Assembly: GCA_000934455.1 (NCBI GenBank)
Contig: KN882356.1
Coordinates: 161,294 to 184,797 of the forward strand
DNA length: 23,504 nt
Direction: 5' to 3'
DNA from: Apostichopus parvimensis
Taxonomy: Eukaryota > Echinodermata > Holothuroidea > Aspidochirotida > Stichopodidae
Shown here: positions 1 to 11,093 of the stretch, piece after piece
How the letters are laid out: every line of letters starts with the position of its first letter
How positions within the stretch are numbered: the stretch's first letter is position 1
Notes under the pieces: generated by a model
What the model was told of the DNA's origin: nothing
Database searches by the model: none
Seen by the model: only the letters and a program-made list of their open reading frames with translations
Position numbers and translations under genes: made by a program

Positions 1-187
1 GTTCTCAAAAATGAAGTTAATAGTGTGGACTAAAAGAGGAAGTTCAAATGACTATGAAGGGTAGAGGTGAAAATTGAATTTAATCAGTAACAGTCTTGAA
101 GGACAAATTTAATGTGAAATTTCTGAAAACCTATATTTTCCCGGCACCTAAAATTCTTGCTATTTATAAGTATAACAGAACTATGTT
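1..187. repeat. Dispersed repeat, copy A (partner at 6663-6838)
   Basis: This stretch matches 6663-6838 in the same orientation. Shared blocks include AGTTCAAATGACTATGA, a GGTAGAGGT block, TTTCTGAAAACC and GCTATTTATAA, at nearly the same spacing. It touches the window edge, so its left boundary is unknown. No coding potential or terminal structure is visible, and the repeat class is not identified. Confidence 0.7.
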
Positions 188-251
188 CGGGATTGATGAA
201 CAGATGTACATTGGTTAAGACGTTTTTCAACAGATAATAGCATCGCTTCCA

Positions 252-290
252 TCATATATCCTGTCATATATCCCATCACATATCCCATCA
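252..290. repeat. 12-bp minisatellite, about three units
   Basis: Three successive units of the form TCATATATCCCA (the first ends CTG, the third has C for T) are followed by a partial unit. A CCCATCCA-rich low-complexity tract continues to about 325. Confidence 0.8.
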
Positions 291-325
291 TTTCACCGAC
301 CCACCCATCCACCCATCCATCTATA

Positions 326-980
326 AGTGTATATATAAATGTAGATTTTAGGATTCCGCTTACTCTCGGAGCCCTATTGAGCTATTTAACATAATTACAT
401 TATACCTTCAACCCAATATAGATGGTAGTGAATACAATAACGACTTTGAAGGGCATCACAATACTGTTGTTATATTTTTAACTAAAGCTACACAACTAAC
501 TCAACATCATTGCCAGTCTGATGTACAGCTCACTATTTCAATGAACGTCGAATTACTTCTTTTTAACGGTAACCTACAAAACATTACAACATGCTGAATT
601 TGGAGTAAACGTTTTTTCTTCAATTTATGTAGCAACATTCTTTTTACATAGTGTACGAGTAGACCAATTAATATCAATATAATCAATCAGTGAAATGTTA
701 AACTTTATGGTACGTAAGTTAGGCAAAACGTATCAAACATCGTAGTGACCCTCTCGGCTGTTAAGACGGGGTTGTTATTGGTTTGCAGGTTGTAGAGCGT
801 GTTATGTGTGTTAAATCTATACTGTACAACAAGAATATCAGACTGCTATAAGCGCGCTATTGTTGTTAAATATCATTGTTGCAATGTTTTTCATTAACTA
901 GTGACTATAGATACCATGTTACTATTCGTGTGGCCATTTCAGTCACAGACCACTCGTCTCGTGAAGTAAACAAAAACAAA
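326..980. other. No gene seen
   Basis: AT-rich sequence with frequent stops in all frames. I see no splice-bounded open stretch, RNA gene or repeat here. Confidence 0.6.
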
Positions 981-3057
981 TCAGAATGTCTCGTAAATCT
1001 TTCACCTTCAATTGATCTTCGGTAAATAAAAGGTATTTGTAACTGATTTGAACGTATTCAGTGTATGAACTTGAACTCTTAACTGAGACTTTTTGATGTG
1101 ATTTAGTTTTCACAATGGTTTGATCTTCAGAAGAGTGGTAGCAAACAGAATACGCAGGACAACGGTAAGGTGTAACACTATCCGTTGAAACGTTTGAAAA
1201 TGGCAGAGTGTACATATATGTCATCAGCAACAAGAAATCCGTTGTCATAACCGTTAACGCGCTGCTATGATTGGCCACTGAACCGTGTCATGCCTGGTCA
1301 ACAATTTGAATTCATAGACACACGTAGCACTGATATAATGAAATAAACCAAGACAAAGGACTTCGCTCGAAATCGTTTTGCTAAAGAATTGTGTTTATAC
1401 TTATATTGTGTCTTGTTTTGTTACACTGCACCGTTGCTACAACCTCAAGTATAAACATATTGTTAAGATTGTTGGAGATTCCAGAAGATTACACACTTAT
1501 GCAAACGACAAACACACAATTAGGTTGCCACCAATGCATGTTGGGAAGCATATATTAACTATTTTCCCAGCCCACTGTGTGTTTACTCACCAGTGGAACA
1601 ATTTCTACTACTGACTAATCCCCTCAATGAATAATGCGGTTTGATTACAACCTCATTTGAAAACAAATAACTGTTCCATGCTTTGAATCAAAATATTGTA
1701 CCCTCACCTTTCTTAATGAACCCCCCCCCCTTTAAATATCATGTATCATTACATGAAGAAGCCACAGGCATGAGAATAGACATATGGAAAATGTATTATT
1801 GATGAGCTAATTGAATAAACACTCTCCAGTAGTATAGTAACCTCTACATTCCTACACTGACATTTAATGTCAGACGGTTACGCAATATATAATGCAGAAC
1901 AAATGGAACTGATTAATCATCGTTTTCAGTTAACAAAAGCAGTCAGGTAAAAACATTCTTATCCTGTTTTTTCACCACATTTCTACAAACAATTACTACT
2001 TTGTAAGTGCTACCTATATATTTACAGTATTCTGTTCACGATGTCATCACCAATTGCTTTACTAATGTGCCTATAATCCTTTTCACAGTTCTGAAACCTA
2101 TGTGGGTAATGACCGATATAGCATCAGAATGTGGCTTATCAGGCACTTTTCATAAATTAGCAACAAACATGGTGGTAGTATCGAATAAAGCGAAACAACT
2201 ATTGAATTACGTTATACAGTTATTATGAACCTAGGAGCATCATGGTACCTATATCACGTAACATAACTGATGGATACGATTATTTAATACCATATAATTA
2301 TTGACGCATAGTACAACCAAATGTTCACATGTTACATTATGAATCATCACTAGATTAACCTGACTTGGTTATTCATGGCATCCTAAAAGTTCTTACTGCT
2401 GTAGCTTTATAGCTACACTACATGATGGTGTAGTCGAATGACGCAGCCATTCGTTTATTAATATGATATATATTACTTATTGTATAGCGTGGGATTACGC
2501 TGGGTGACATATGATATAAAAGGCTATTGGCGCAGGCGACTGACAATCTACACCTCATGGAATGACAGATTTGTGAGTTGATCATGATCTAGTGACACAA
2601 AACCTCGGCATATTATTTCCACAATAGACATATGGCAGTTGTCATATAACTAGATGCTATTCATCCAATAAATTACCACAAGAGGTCTATATGAAATGTA
2701 TTAATCTGGTTCTGGAATGACATAGGTGTTACTGTGAGACATGTTGCGTATACCATGTGAGCCATGTGGCAGCAACGGACGGAATGGCATGCCCGACTAG
2801 TGTTGGTATCTCCTGTCAGGGAAGAGGGTGGCGTTGAAATTCACATAGGATGTATATAATTACTGCTATACGTGTACAACGCTACTTTTAACAACACAAA
2901 TGGGAGTATTTTTTTAGCACAACCTTCCACTAACAGTGGGAATTATATTGATATGACAAAATGATGTTTACCTCCTTAAACAATAGAGAAAAACGACTAC
3001 ATAATGCACATTGAAGAATATCTCTAGTAGAGTTTAATGTAATTTATCCGTATGTGA
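981..3057. repeat. Tandem duplication, unit 1 (about 2.08 kb)
   Basis: Unit 1 begins TCAGAATGTCTCGTAAATC and ends TTTATCCGTATGTGA. The next unit starts immediately at 3058 with the same first 19 bases, so the junction is head to tail with no spacer. In the first 150 bases I count about five substitutions and one short deletion relative to unit 2, and colinearity holds to the end. A C10 run at 1721-1730 is interrupted in unit 2. The open frames at 943-1278 (minus), 1378-1614 and 2007-2228 (plus) are not kept open in unit 2, which argues against their coding. It could be a segmental duplication or two abutting copies of an unknown element. Confidence 0.88.
2515..2523 (+). promoter_or_regulatory. 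TATA-box-like motif in duplication unit 1
   Basis: TATAAAAGG, followed by GCTATTGGCGCAG and then GACTGACAATCTAC about 20-35 bases downstream, where an initiator could lie. The block is kept in unit 2 (4544-4552). It fits the metazoan TATA consensus. No open frame downstream is shared by both units, so any transcript would be non-coding or from a transposable element. Function is inferred. Confidence 0.35.
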
Positions 3058-5120
3058 TCAGAATGTCTCGTAAATCTTTCATCTTCAATTGATTTTTGGT
3101 AAATAAAAGGTATTTGTGACTGATTTGAACGTATTCAGTGTATGAACTTGAACTCTTAACTTAGACTTTTTGATGAAGTTTTCAAAATGGTTTGATCTTC
3201 AGAAGAGCGGTAGCAAACATAATACGCGGGACAACGGGAAGGTGTAACACTATCCGTTGAACGTTTGAATACAGCAGACTGTACATGTGTGTAATCAGTA
3301 ACAAGAAATCCGTAGTCATAACCGTTAACGTGTTACTATGATTGGCTATGAACCGTATCATGTCTAAACAATAATTGGAATTCATAGACACACGTAGCAC
3401 TGATATAATGAAATAAACCAAGACATAGGAGACCTATTCGCTCGGAATCGTTTTGCTAAAGAATTGTGTTTATACTGATATTGCTTCTTGTTTAGCTACA
3501 CTCAACCATTGCTACAAGCTCAAGCATAAACATATTGTTAGGATTATTTGAGATTCCAGAAGATTACACAGTTATGGAAACGACAACTACACAATTAGAT
3601 TGCCACCAATGCATATTGTGAAGCATATATTAACTACTTTCCCAGCCCACTGTGTGTCTACACACTAGTGGAACAATTTCTACTACTGACTAATCCCCTC
3701 AATGAATACTGCGGATTGATTACTACCTCATGTGAAAACGTATAACTGTTCCATGTTCTGTACCAAATATTGTACCTTCACCTTTCTTAATGAACCCCAC
3801 CCCCTTAAATCTTGTATTATAACATTGATTATTATATTATTGATGGTCTGATTGAATAAGCACTCTACAGTAGTATAGTAACCTCTACATTCCTACAATG
3901 GCATTTCAGGTCAGACGGCGACGTAATCTACAATGCAGAACAAATGGAACTTATTAATCATCGTGTTCAGTCAACAATAGCCTCTCTTGTGTTTAACCAC
4001 TTTTGTACAGACAACTACTACTTTCTAAATGCTACCCATATATTTACAGTATTCTGTACACGATGTCACCACGGATTGCTTTAATAACGTGCCTATAATC
4101 CTTTTCACAGTTCTGATGCCTATGTGGATAATGAACGATATAACATCAGAAAGCATATGGCTTATCAGGCACTTTTCATAAATTAGCAACAAACATGGTG
4201 GTAGTATCGAATACTGCTTAAACAACTATTGAATTACGTTATACAGTTATTACGAACCTAGGAGCATCAAGGTACTTATGCCACGTAACATAACTGATTG
4301 ATACGATTATTTAACACCACATAATCAATGAAGCATAGTCCAACCCTATATTTTCTACGTTAAATTAAGATTCACGACTAGATTAACCTGACTTGGTTAT
4401 TCATGGCATCCTAAAATGTTTCCTTCTGTAGCCATATATCTAACACTAAATAATAGTGCAGTCGAATAACGCAGTCACTCGTACATTAATGTGACATATA
4501 TTTCTTATTTTATAGCATGGAGATTGCTCTGGGTGACGTATGCTATAAAAGGCTATTGGCGCAGACGACTGACAATCTACTTAAAACACCTTCTTAAATG
4601 ACATTATTTCTAGTTGGTCATAATCTAGTGACACCAAACTTCGGCATCTTGCTGCCACAAAAGACATATGACAGTTGTCATATAACTGACAGTATATAAA
4701 TCCATATACCAGGTACAATTCATCGTTATATTACCACAAGAATTCTATAAAATGTGACAATCTGGTTCTGGGATGTAGGCTTTAACAGGTGTGTTACTGT
4801 TCGTCTTGTAACGTATACTATGTAGGCCATGTGGCAGCAACCTGCGGAATAACATGCTCGACTAGTGATGGTAGGTCCTGTTAGGGAAGAAGGTGGCGTT
4901 GAAATTCAAATGGGAAGTAAAGGATTACTGATATGTGTACAACGCTACTTTCAACAACATAAATGAGATTATTTGTTAGCACAACCTTCCACTAACAGTG
5001 GGAATGATATTGATATGACATAATGCTGTTAATCTCCTTAAAGAATAGAGAAAAAACGATTATATCATGCACCGTAAAGAATATCTCTAGTAGAGTTTAA
5101 TGTAATTTATCCGTATGTGA
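3058..5120. repeat. Tandem duplication, unit 2 (about 2.06 kb)
   Basis: This is the second head-to-tail copy of the sequence at 981-3057. It ends with the same TTTATCCGTATGTGA block, after which the sequence diverges (TTGAACTGACC from 5121). Small indels distinguish it from unit 1, for example near 3178 and around 3800-3840. The minus-strand open frame of unit 1 (943-1278) is frame-shifted here, so neither is likely to be a gene. Confidence 0.88.
4544..4552 (+). promoter_or_regulatory. TATA-box-like motif in duplication unit 2
   Basis: TATAAAAGG in the same context as 2515-2523 (GCTATTGGCGCAGACGACTG downstream). The 40-bp neighbourhood is almost unchanged while surrounding parts of the unit carry indels. 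Promoter activity is not demonstrated. Confidence 0.35.
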
Positions 5121-6662
5121 TTGAACTGACCAGTGAACAAACTATACATTAAGAAGATGTCGAAATACGTTCAAGAAATTGTGAACGTCGTAGTTACGGT
5201 CTTTAAGGTTTCCCTAAGCGATGTCATTATTTATTGTCCATATTAGACTGATGTGTCTCCTTATGGTACCGCACCACAATTAGAGTAGTGTCCATCCGCT
5301 CAAAAGGTTAACCGTCAGAGAAAAGAGGTAAAAGAAAGCTTGTTTAAGCATGTTATTAATAACAGTATATCGTTTTTTCTGCCTCTATATGAAAGATCAT
5401 AATTTAAAGTACAGATGGTGAAAACATAGGAAGGATCGAAGGTGATATAAATCATTAAACAAATCTTTTGTTAAATGTTGATATTTCTCCGAGCGAGTAG
5501 ATGGAAGGGTGGAGGTTCATAATGCTAAACTTGCTCCTCTTCTAGTTCAAAATCTAAACAATCATGATATAAAGTTTGCAAGTACCATGGTAGGCCAAGA
5601 TCTCAGCTATCATGTGGTGGGTAGGATATACCGGTTGTAAACTTTTATCTATGTTTTGGTAGGTCTTGAAAGTGACGAGTTTAGTGAGTACGTCAAATGA
5701 ACAATTAATTGTGGTGCGAGACCTTATTGCTCTTTGAATCGTGAACCTTTCTGTAAAGAAAATTTCGCTGGTCCTGTTAAGGGTGTATACTATCATTGTC
5801 AGTCTCGTCCTCTCCACAATTACGTTCCTAGTTCACGTGACAATGTTAATCTTTAACCTTGTTAAATAAGCCGTTTCACACGTCCTGCACAGTTGAAATA
5901 CATGCAAACCTAAATTAATAGGGTGCAGCTCACCGCGTCACTGAATTATACGCAGCTTTACATCTAGGACTAGGGCTTCACTGTGCAATTTGGCGGAATG
6001 GTTTTGATTTCAGATCTAATTTAATACAAAAGAAAAGATAGCTACCGTATATAATGTAATACTTTACACTAGGCATAGTCAATTACGACGATACGTGAGG
6101 TTGTTTTGTGTTTCCTATAAAGCATATATCCCCAAACTTCAAAGCTATTATAGATACAAACAGATACAAATACCTATTACAGGTACAAATAACTAACTTT
6201 GAAACTTTGCCTTCAATAAGTAACCTAGCTTATTATGTGATATGTCACTCCTCGTAATAGTGAATATCGTTTTCTTTGATGTAATTGTATCGTTGTACAT
6301 ATGTAATGGAAGTTCACACCGTGTGATGCGTGTACTATAAGGTTTTTATTAAGTATACTTTCGATTTACAATATATACGTGTAATACTGTGCTGTTTATA
6401 GCACACAAGTTGGAACCATTTCAGCCAAAGTACGATCTACCAAATCGTCACAACTGAATGAATAATTATAACAGAATTTCTATGCGATTGTCTCCGTTGC
6501 CTTGGGTGATGAATACCAGTGCTGCTTTGTTTACCAACCGATTTAGAATTAACACCTAAATACCATTGTTGCTTGCTACTGTCTCACATCATTGACTAAG
6601 ACAGACTGCACACACTATGAAGGAATTGGTCGTGGTTAACTGGGTTGTATGAATTGTTGCGG
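5121..6662. other. No gene seen
   Basis: AT-rich, with only short chance ORFs. The longest is a minus-strand frame at 5554-5817 of 87 codons, with no recognisable domain, no repeat pattern and no splice context. I cannot support any feature. Confidence 0.55.
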
Positions 6663-6838
6663 TTCTCCAAAGTAAAAACTAATGGTATGAACTAAACGAA
6701 GAAGTTCAAATGACTATGACTGGTAGAGGTATAGGTTGGATTGAAGCAGTATAAGTTTTTAGGACACATTTAACGTTACATTTCTGAAAACCAATTTTTT
6801 ACCCGTTGGCTGTTATTCAAGCTATTTATAAATATGTA
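6663..6838. repeat. Dispersed repeat, copy B (partner at 1-187)
   Basis: Direct-orientation partner of 1-187. The match stops near GCTATTTATAAATATG, exactly where the LINE 3' tail begins. The LINE therefore probably inserted into or next to this repeat. Confidence 0.65.
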
Positions 6839-6850
6839 TACAAGTAAGTT

Positions 6851-6890
6851 GGCCTGACGTTTCGATTTTAGCAGGATCTTCTTCAGAGGC
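6851..6890 (-). other. Conserved LINE 3' block with hammerhead-like core
   Basis: On the minus strand it reads CTGAAGA, A, GAT, a nine-base loop, ATC, then GAAAC. CUGANGA and GAAA are the two conserved boxes of the hammerhead ribozyme, and GAT/ATC can form a 3-bp helix II between them. No convincing helix III or cleavage-site strand is visible, so a working ribozyme is not claimed. Confidence 0.3.
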
Positions 6891-7081
6891 TAAATGACAA
6901 GTAACAGTAACAGAAGGACCAAACACGCACAGAATACAGACAGGTTAATGAGCATGGTAAACACAAAGTGATAGATGAAAGGGGATTAGTAGACAACGGA
7001 TGGAGAGAATAAAGCAACAGGGGAAGAGAAGAGATAGGAGATAAACTGCTTTTTGTGATCGTAATTCTTAGGAGATTAGTA

Positions 7082-7099
7082 GTAGCAGTAGTAGTAGTA
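7082..7099. repeat. (AGT)n microsatellite
   Basis: An imperfect AGT triplet run just beyond the LINE stop codon, inside its 3' untranslated region (CTA-type on the element's sense strand). Confidence 0.7.
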
Positions 7100-7112
7100 A
7101 GTTGAGTCTCGT

Positions 7113-7304
7113 CTATCCGACATGCTCAGTAATGACACGCCACGTATCACGATCTTGCGCAAGGTTTATTGCTTCCTCGAAATTGTTAATGTTAACGTCC
7201 TTAAATTGCGACTTTATTTTTCCAAGCAAGGTAGTCACGACGAGAATATTAACGTGCCCTAAGCAACAAATGGTAGATTCCATATGCGTCATAAAACTGA
7301 ACAA
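7113..7304 (-). pseudogene. C-terminal tail of LINE reverse transcriptase protein (fragment)
   Basis: The 63 residues end with a GKIKSQF block, then NNFEEAINLAQDRDTWRVI and a stop. The pattern of an IK segment, about 12 residues, then LAQDRxxWR is the standard C-terminus of many LINE ORF2 proteins, downstream of the reverse transcriptase domain. In intact relatives a GRPRxTW motif precedes the IK segment; here the equivalent positions read LVVTTLLGKIK, so that motif is eroded. No reverse transcriptase or endonuclease motifs lie upstream, so this is a dead 5'-truncated copy. Confidence 0.65.
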
Positions 7305-7705
7305 TACAAAACGTCACCTTTTATGGTATACATTTTCACACGCCATTGCATAGCAATAATAATGTGCATCTTATTAGTAGAGAATCATTACCCTACACGA
7401 CCATCATATTTGTTGCAGTGCTCAGAATTTAAAGCGTTGTAGGAATAGAAGGAAACGTATTTAACGGGAAGGCGGTAAGGGTGAGTGACAATTCACTACT
7501 TGGAATAATCTGGTAACCTCGTTCGGTCACATTTGTTATTCTCAAGATATATATACCTCAAAAAACTTAGTTTCTATAAGTTTGGAAACTATTTTGAAGT
7601 TCTTTGAGTCTATACTTGTAAACTATAATTTGTGTTCGATTTCGCCTTGCTTTGCCTAAATATATAATTGTGTACACGTTGACAAACGATTCTTTTCTTC
7701 TGAAG
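7305..7705. other. No gene seen
   Basis: AT-rich sequence with no long open frame. A pyrimidine tract (TTCTTTTCTTCTGAAG) at its right end could serve as a splice acceptor for the exon-like stretch beginning at 7706. Confidence 0.5.
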
Positions 7706-8066
7706 ATGTGAGTAAAACGTCATTTGACGCACTGTTAGATGTAATTAAAAAGAAAACCGACGACGGGAATTCAGCAAAATGTCTTAACGATCCGATGGGA
7801 TTAGTTAAGATATTTTGTTAGTGAATGTTCGATATTAATGACATTATTGAAAGCGGATTATATGAATTTTATGTTCCGATTAAAATTCTTCAACGTCAGT
7901 TAGAATGTTACAAACTTCGGTATTTCACATACAGATACTCGTTATATGTTAAAATACCTGGATATTCTCGCGTCCGTGGATCAACAACATTGGAAAGAAA
8001 ATTCACATTTACCCAGTGTCTAATAACTTTTACCAAAGGATGTTCTGACAAATTATATCAGTTAAG
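7706..8066 (+). pseudogene. Exon-like stretch with frame shifts, function unknown
   Basis: A good acceptor (TTCTTTTCTTCTGAAG) precedes 7706 and a perfect donor (TTAAG then GTAAGT) follows 8066. Between them, coding-like peptide runs through different frames. One frame (7708-7818) reads SFDALLDVIKKKTDDG and then NDPMGLVKIF before a TAG at 7819. Another frame continues VSECSILMTLLKADYMNF and stops near 7880. An ATG frame runs from 7825 to the donor. The helical, leucine-rich first part loosely recalls a death-fold domain, but I cannot place it in a family. It could be a decayed exon, or chance. Confidence 0.22.
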
Positions 8067-9282
8067 GTAAGTTGCAGTATTTTCATAAATCTTCTTTTTT
8101 CTAGGGCTGGGCATATCAAGATTATAATAAAAATCGTCACGTACGATACAATAATCCCATGCAGTAATCGCTTGTGATGGTGCAAAGTATTAATTACTTT
8201 GTACAAAAGTGTCATTTACTTATCTATAGAATTGTGATAAAAATTAGATATTATCATTGCTAACGTTACTACCGTTGATGTTGTCAGATGCATCTAAAAA
8301 AAGCTTCGGTTACGTGTAGTGCCGGATTGAAACATGCTTATTAATTATGATTCCGACACTGTCGTCGCACATATTTAGTACCAAGGTTTGACCACATATT
8401 CTAGTGCGTTCTCATATGCTTATTGCACTTATCGATGTAGGCTGGTTCGGGAAGTGTAAATTTAAGAATAAACAGCAGTTGACAAACTGACGTCAAATGT
8501 GACGAGATATGGAACAGTATTGAGGGTGGCAAATTTCCATCAATCACCCGAGAAAATAGAATCATCTGGTCAACTTCGCTGGAATTTGGTTATGATACTA
8601 GATAGTCAACTTTTGGGATACCATCGATCCTGTTACCAAGATTTACCAACAGATCGACCATAAGCTTAGAATGTGCTTCCATGAGTCAATCAAGAACGAT
8701 GAAGGTATATTTAGGCCTGTTACTAATACTAGAGCATTAATGTGACAAGAAAGTAAACATAACTTCCTCAAGTGACACGAATGCAAATTTAGGACATGAC
8801 TCTTCAATACCGTACTGGTTTGCCTACAACTAGACGTAATTTACATATATAGGATAGATCGAGAGCTACTATATACTGGTATATGTTATTTTAAGATACC
8901 ATTTATTTCATGTTTTATTTGTCATGAAACAAATAAATGAAATCAACACCAGTGTAGGGTCGATAGGCAGACTAACGTTAGGCCTATCAATATTCAATGC
9001 TGGCATAAAAGCCTAGGTCTATAGTATAGCCTCGAGTCTTGGATTAATTTATCAAAACAGGGCCTAACTAAGCCCAGAGCATGTCTCTATGGCTGCTGGT
9101 AGTAGTGGCACACACAAACAAATGTAAACTGCGTATGTTCAGGCCACTAAGTATATAGGCCTAGGCAATGTATTTTGTATACATAACCATGCGAGTTGGC
9201 ATTTGTAAGTTTACATCTATTTAGCATCTGCATGGCACTTGGTTTAGTAGCACCTAGTCTTATTACAAATCTTTACAAATCT
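8067..9282. other. No gene seen; TAGGCCT-rich unique DNA
   Basis: No supported gene. Words such as TAGGCCT, GGCCTA and GCCTAGG recur between about 8710 and 9170. A perfect CRE palindrome TGACGTCA occurs at 8488-8495, and an imperfect hairpin at 8901-8938. Confidence 0.5.
8901..8938. other. Imperfect hairpin
   Basis: ATTTATTTCATG (8901-8912) pairs with CATG, a four-base bulge AAAC and AAATAAAT (8923-8938), leaving a ten-base loop. Very AT-rich, so it may be incidental. Confidence 0.4.
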
Positions 9283-10265
9283 TGTTGTAATTGTCGTACA
9301 GTACAACTTATAAGAGTGACGTTATTTGTTTATTATTTACGCTTTACATAACACCTCTATTAGCACCCAACAACTGTCAAAATATTCTTCAGACGTTCCT
9401 ATATAGCTGTCGACCAACATTGCCTGGTCCTAAATACTGTTAGTGCAAGAACATTAAACTATGTCATCATCTTGCTGTGACAAGAAACTGCTCATTTTTC
9501 ATTGTCGTACAACCTATAACAGTGATGTCATATATATATATATATATATACTGTTTACTCTTAAAATCACACCTCTCCTAGCATCCAAAAACTTTCTAAA
9601 TATTATTTTGATTACCTCTATTACTTTCAACCAACACATCGTGTTTTCAAATAAGTGCAAGAACATTTAAATTATGTCGTTCGAATCGTTTCCCGAGGGG
9701 GTTTTAAATGTCGTCAAACTTATAACAGTGACATATGCTTATATTACTCGTGAAGTATCACCTCTTTTAGCATCCAACTACCCCTAAAGTATTCTTAGGA
9801 CATTCCTTTTCAACATCCAACCAACAAACTTTGGTTCTAAATAGGCTTAGTAACATTTTAAAACTAGTATCATGTTGCCGTGAAAAGTCGTTGCTGCTTT
9901 TCAATTTAGCTCACACTTCGTAATGAGGTTATTTGTTATTTACACGTAAGATAACATCTTTCCAAGCATCCAACAACTCCTACGATTATCTCAGGACATC
10001 CCTCAATAACTGTCAACAAAAACATCTAGGTTCTAATAAGTTCAAGAGCATTTAAATGCCATTTTTATGTTGCTGTGACAAGGAACTGCTTTGTTGTAAT
10101 TGTCGCACACCATATAAGAGTGACGTCATTTGTTTCTTGTTTACTTGAATAATAACACCACTCCAATCAGCCAACATCGCGAAAAATGTCCCCAGGACAT
10201 CCCTCTGCAACTTCCAGCCAACAAACCTTGGTAACAAACGATGTGCGACGAAACTAGTTTTTTAG
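9283..10265. repeat. Five-copy diverged tandem repeat, period about 200 bp
   Basis: Five head-to-tail copies are seen through the shared anchor TATAA(G/C)AGTGA. The AGTGA-type anchor starts at 9315, 9521, 9727, 9922 and 10119, giving spacings of 206, 206, 195 and 197. Each unit also shares a TTGTCGTACA-type block, a CACCTCT block, an AGCATCCAACAACT-type block, an AGGACATCCCT-type block and a CCAACAAACCTTGG-type block. The copies are strongly diverged, so the array is old. ORFs inside it do not persist between copies and are not genes. The best-preserved copy has a perfect TGACGTCA at 10121-10128. Confidence 0.85.
9530..9551. repeat. (TA)n microsatellite
   Basis: A run of alternating AT inside the second unit of the 200-bp array, absent from the other units, so it expanded there after the array formed. 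Confidence 0.9.
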
Positions 10266-11093
10266 CACTTTTGAAGCCTGCCCCGATGGACTATTACCTT
10301 AGGTCATTTTAGCTCTTTTTTCTGACTATGGTTAAATTTTCGAGCCGATATACACTATACGCTAATTTTGGTGTGGTACCTTTATGGAAAGCTATCGCTT
10401 CCAACAAGCATGCTAACTTCAATGGCCGTCAACTTAGCTAATGGAATAATAGGTGTGGTTATTCGTGAACTGTGACTGACCGTCTCAAGATGTCATTCCT
10501 ACTGAAGTTGACAAAAGAGGTATCTCATTCAAGTAGGTAACAAACTAATCAGGGAATCTTGTTTGGTGTGATTTTAGTCTCATGCTCGCAAGCATAGCGA
10601 AACTGCAATCATATTTTTGGAGCCTATACTTTCATCATAAACTAAGAATTCCCAATCAAAGTTGTCTTCTGTTAATCGGTCTTTCATTTTTATGTTGGCA
10701 GTTATAGATCGATTCTATCCGGAAATCGCAATTTGAAATCCATTGTATATGGCCACGCTCAGCCGCCAAAAATACAATGTAATGACATGGCACGCGATGT
10801 AGCCCAAGCCCGGAATCCCGTACTCATTAACTTAGTACTACTTATACTATTAGTAGGCTAGTACTAGCATCGCCAATGCACACATTTCGCGCACACTATC
10901 ATGTTACTAACGTTTAGTGACACTGATGATACAGTGATAGTGCAGTGATGATTTTCTCCAGTACCATGACATAAGAAATAACTAATGAAGTTGTAGTAGC
11001 AGTGTGCTGAATTCAATAATTATTCTGCAGGCAATGCCCCTGCTGGCGATAGGCTTCTCATTAGTCTCATAACTTGTTACTGTTTTAAATTTC
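10266..11093. other. No gene seen
   Basis: No supported feature. There are short inverted TAGTAC words around 10836-10868 and scattered TAGGCT words, but no sustained open frame with a splice context. Confidence 0.5.

Larger units (their letters stand above)
6840..7304 (-). mobile_element. 5'-truncated LINE (non-LTR retrotransposon), 3' end
   Basis: Read on the minus strand, a short coding tail (7113-7304) is followed by a CTA-rich stretch and an untranslated region. That region ends in a block I recognise as widespread in marine invertebrate genomes (CTGAAGAAGATCC, then GCTAAAATCGAAACGTC, at 6856-6886). The element is cut off on the 5' side near 7304, the usual outcome of incomplete reverse transcription. 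Target-site duplications could not be resolved. The clade (RTE, CR1 or other) is not determined. Confidence 0.65.

Noticed and set aside
943..1278. 111-codon minus-strand open frame in duplication unit 1
   Set aside because: The duplicate at 3058 onward has a frameshift and the frame is lost; there is no recognisable domain.
1378..1614. 78-codon plus-strand open frame in unit 1
   Set aside because: The copy in unit 2 has in-frame stops, so the frame is not conserved.
981..5120. The two 2-kb units as a pair of LTRs
   Set aside because: They abut directly with no internal region, do not begin TG and end CA, and no primer-binding site or polypurine tract is visible.
9670..9700. B-box-like GTTCGAATC that might indicate a tRNA or tRNA-derived SINE
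   Set aside because: No A box, acceptor stem or cloverleaf can be drawn; it is part of the diverged 200-bp repeat.
9283..10265. Regularly spaced repeats considered as a CRISPR array
   Set aside because: The units are about 200 bp of contiguous diverged sequence with no short identical repeats and unique spacers, and the genome is eukaryotic.
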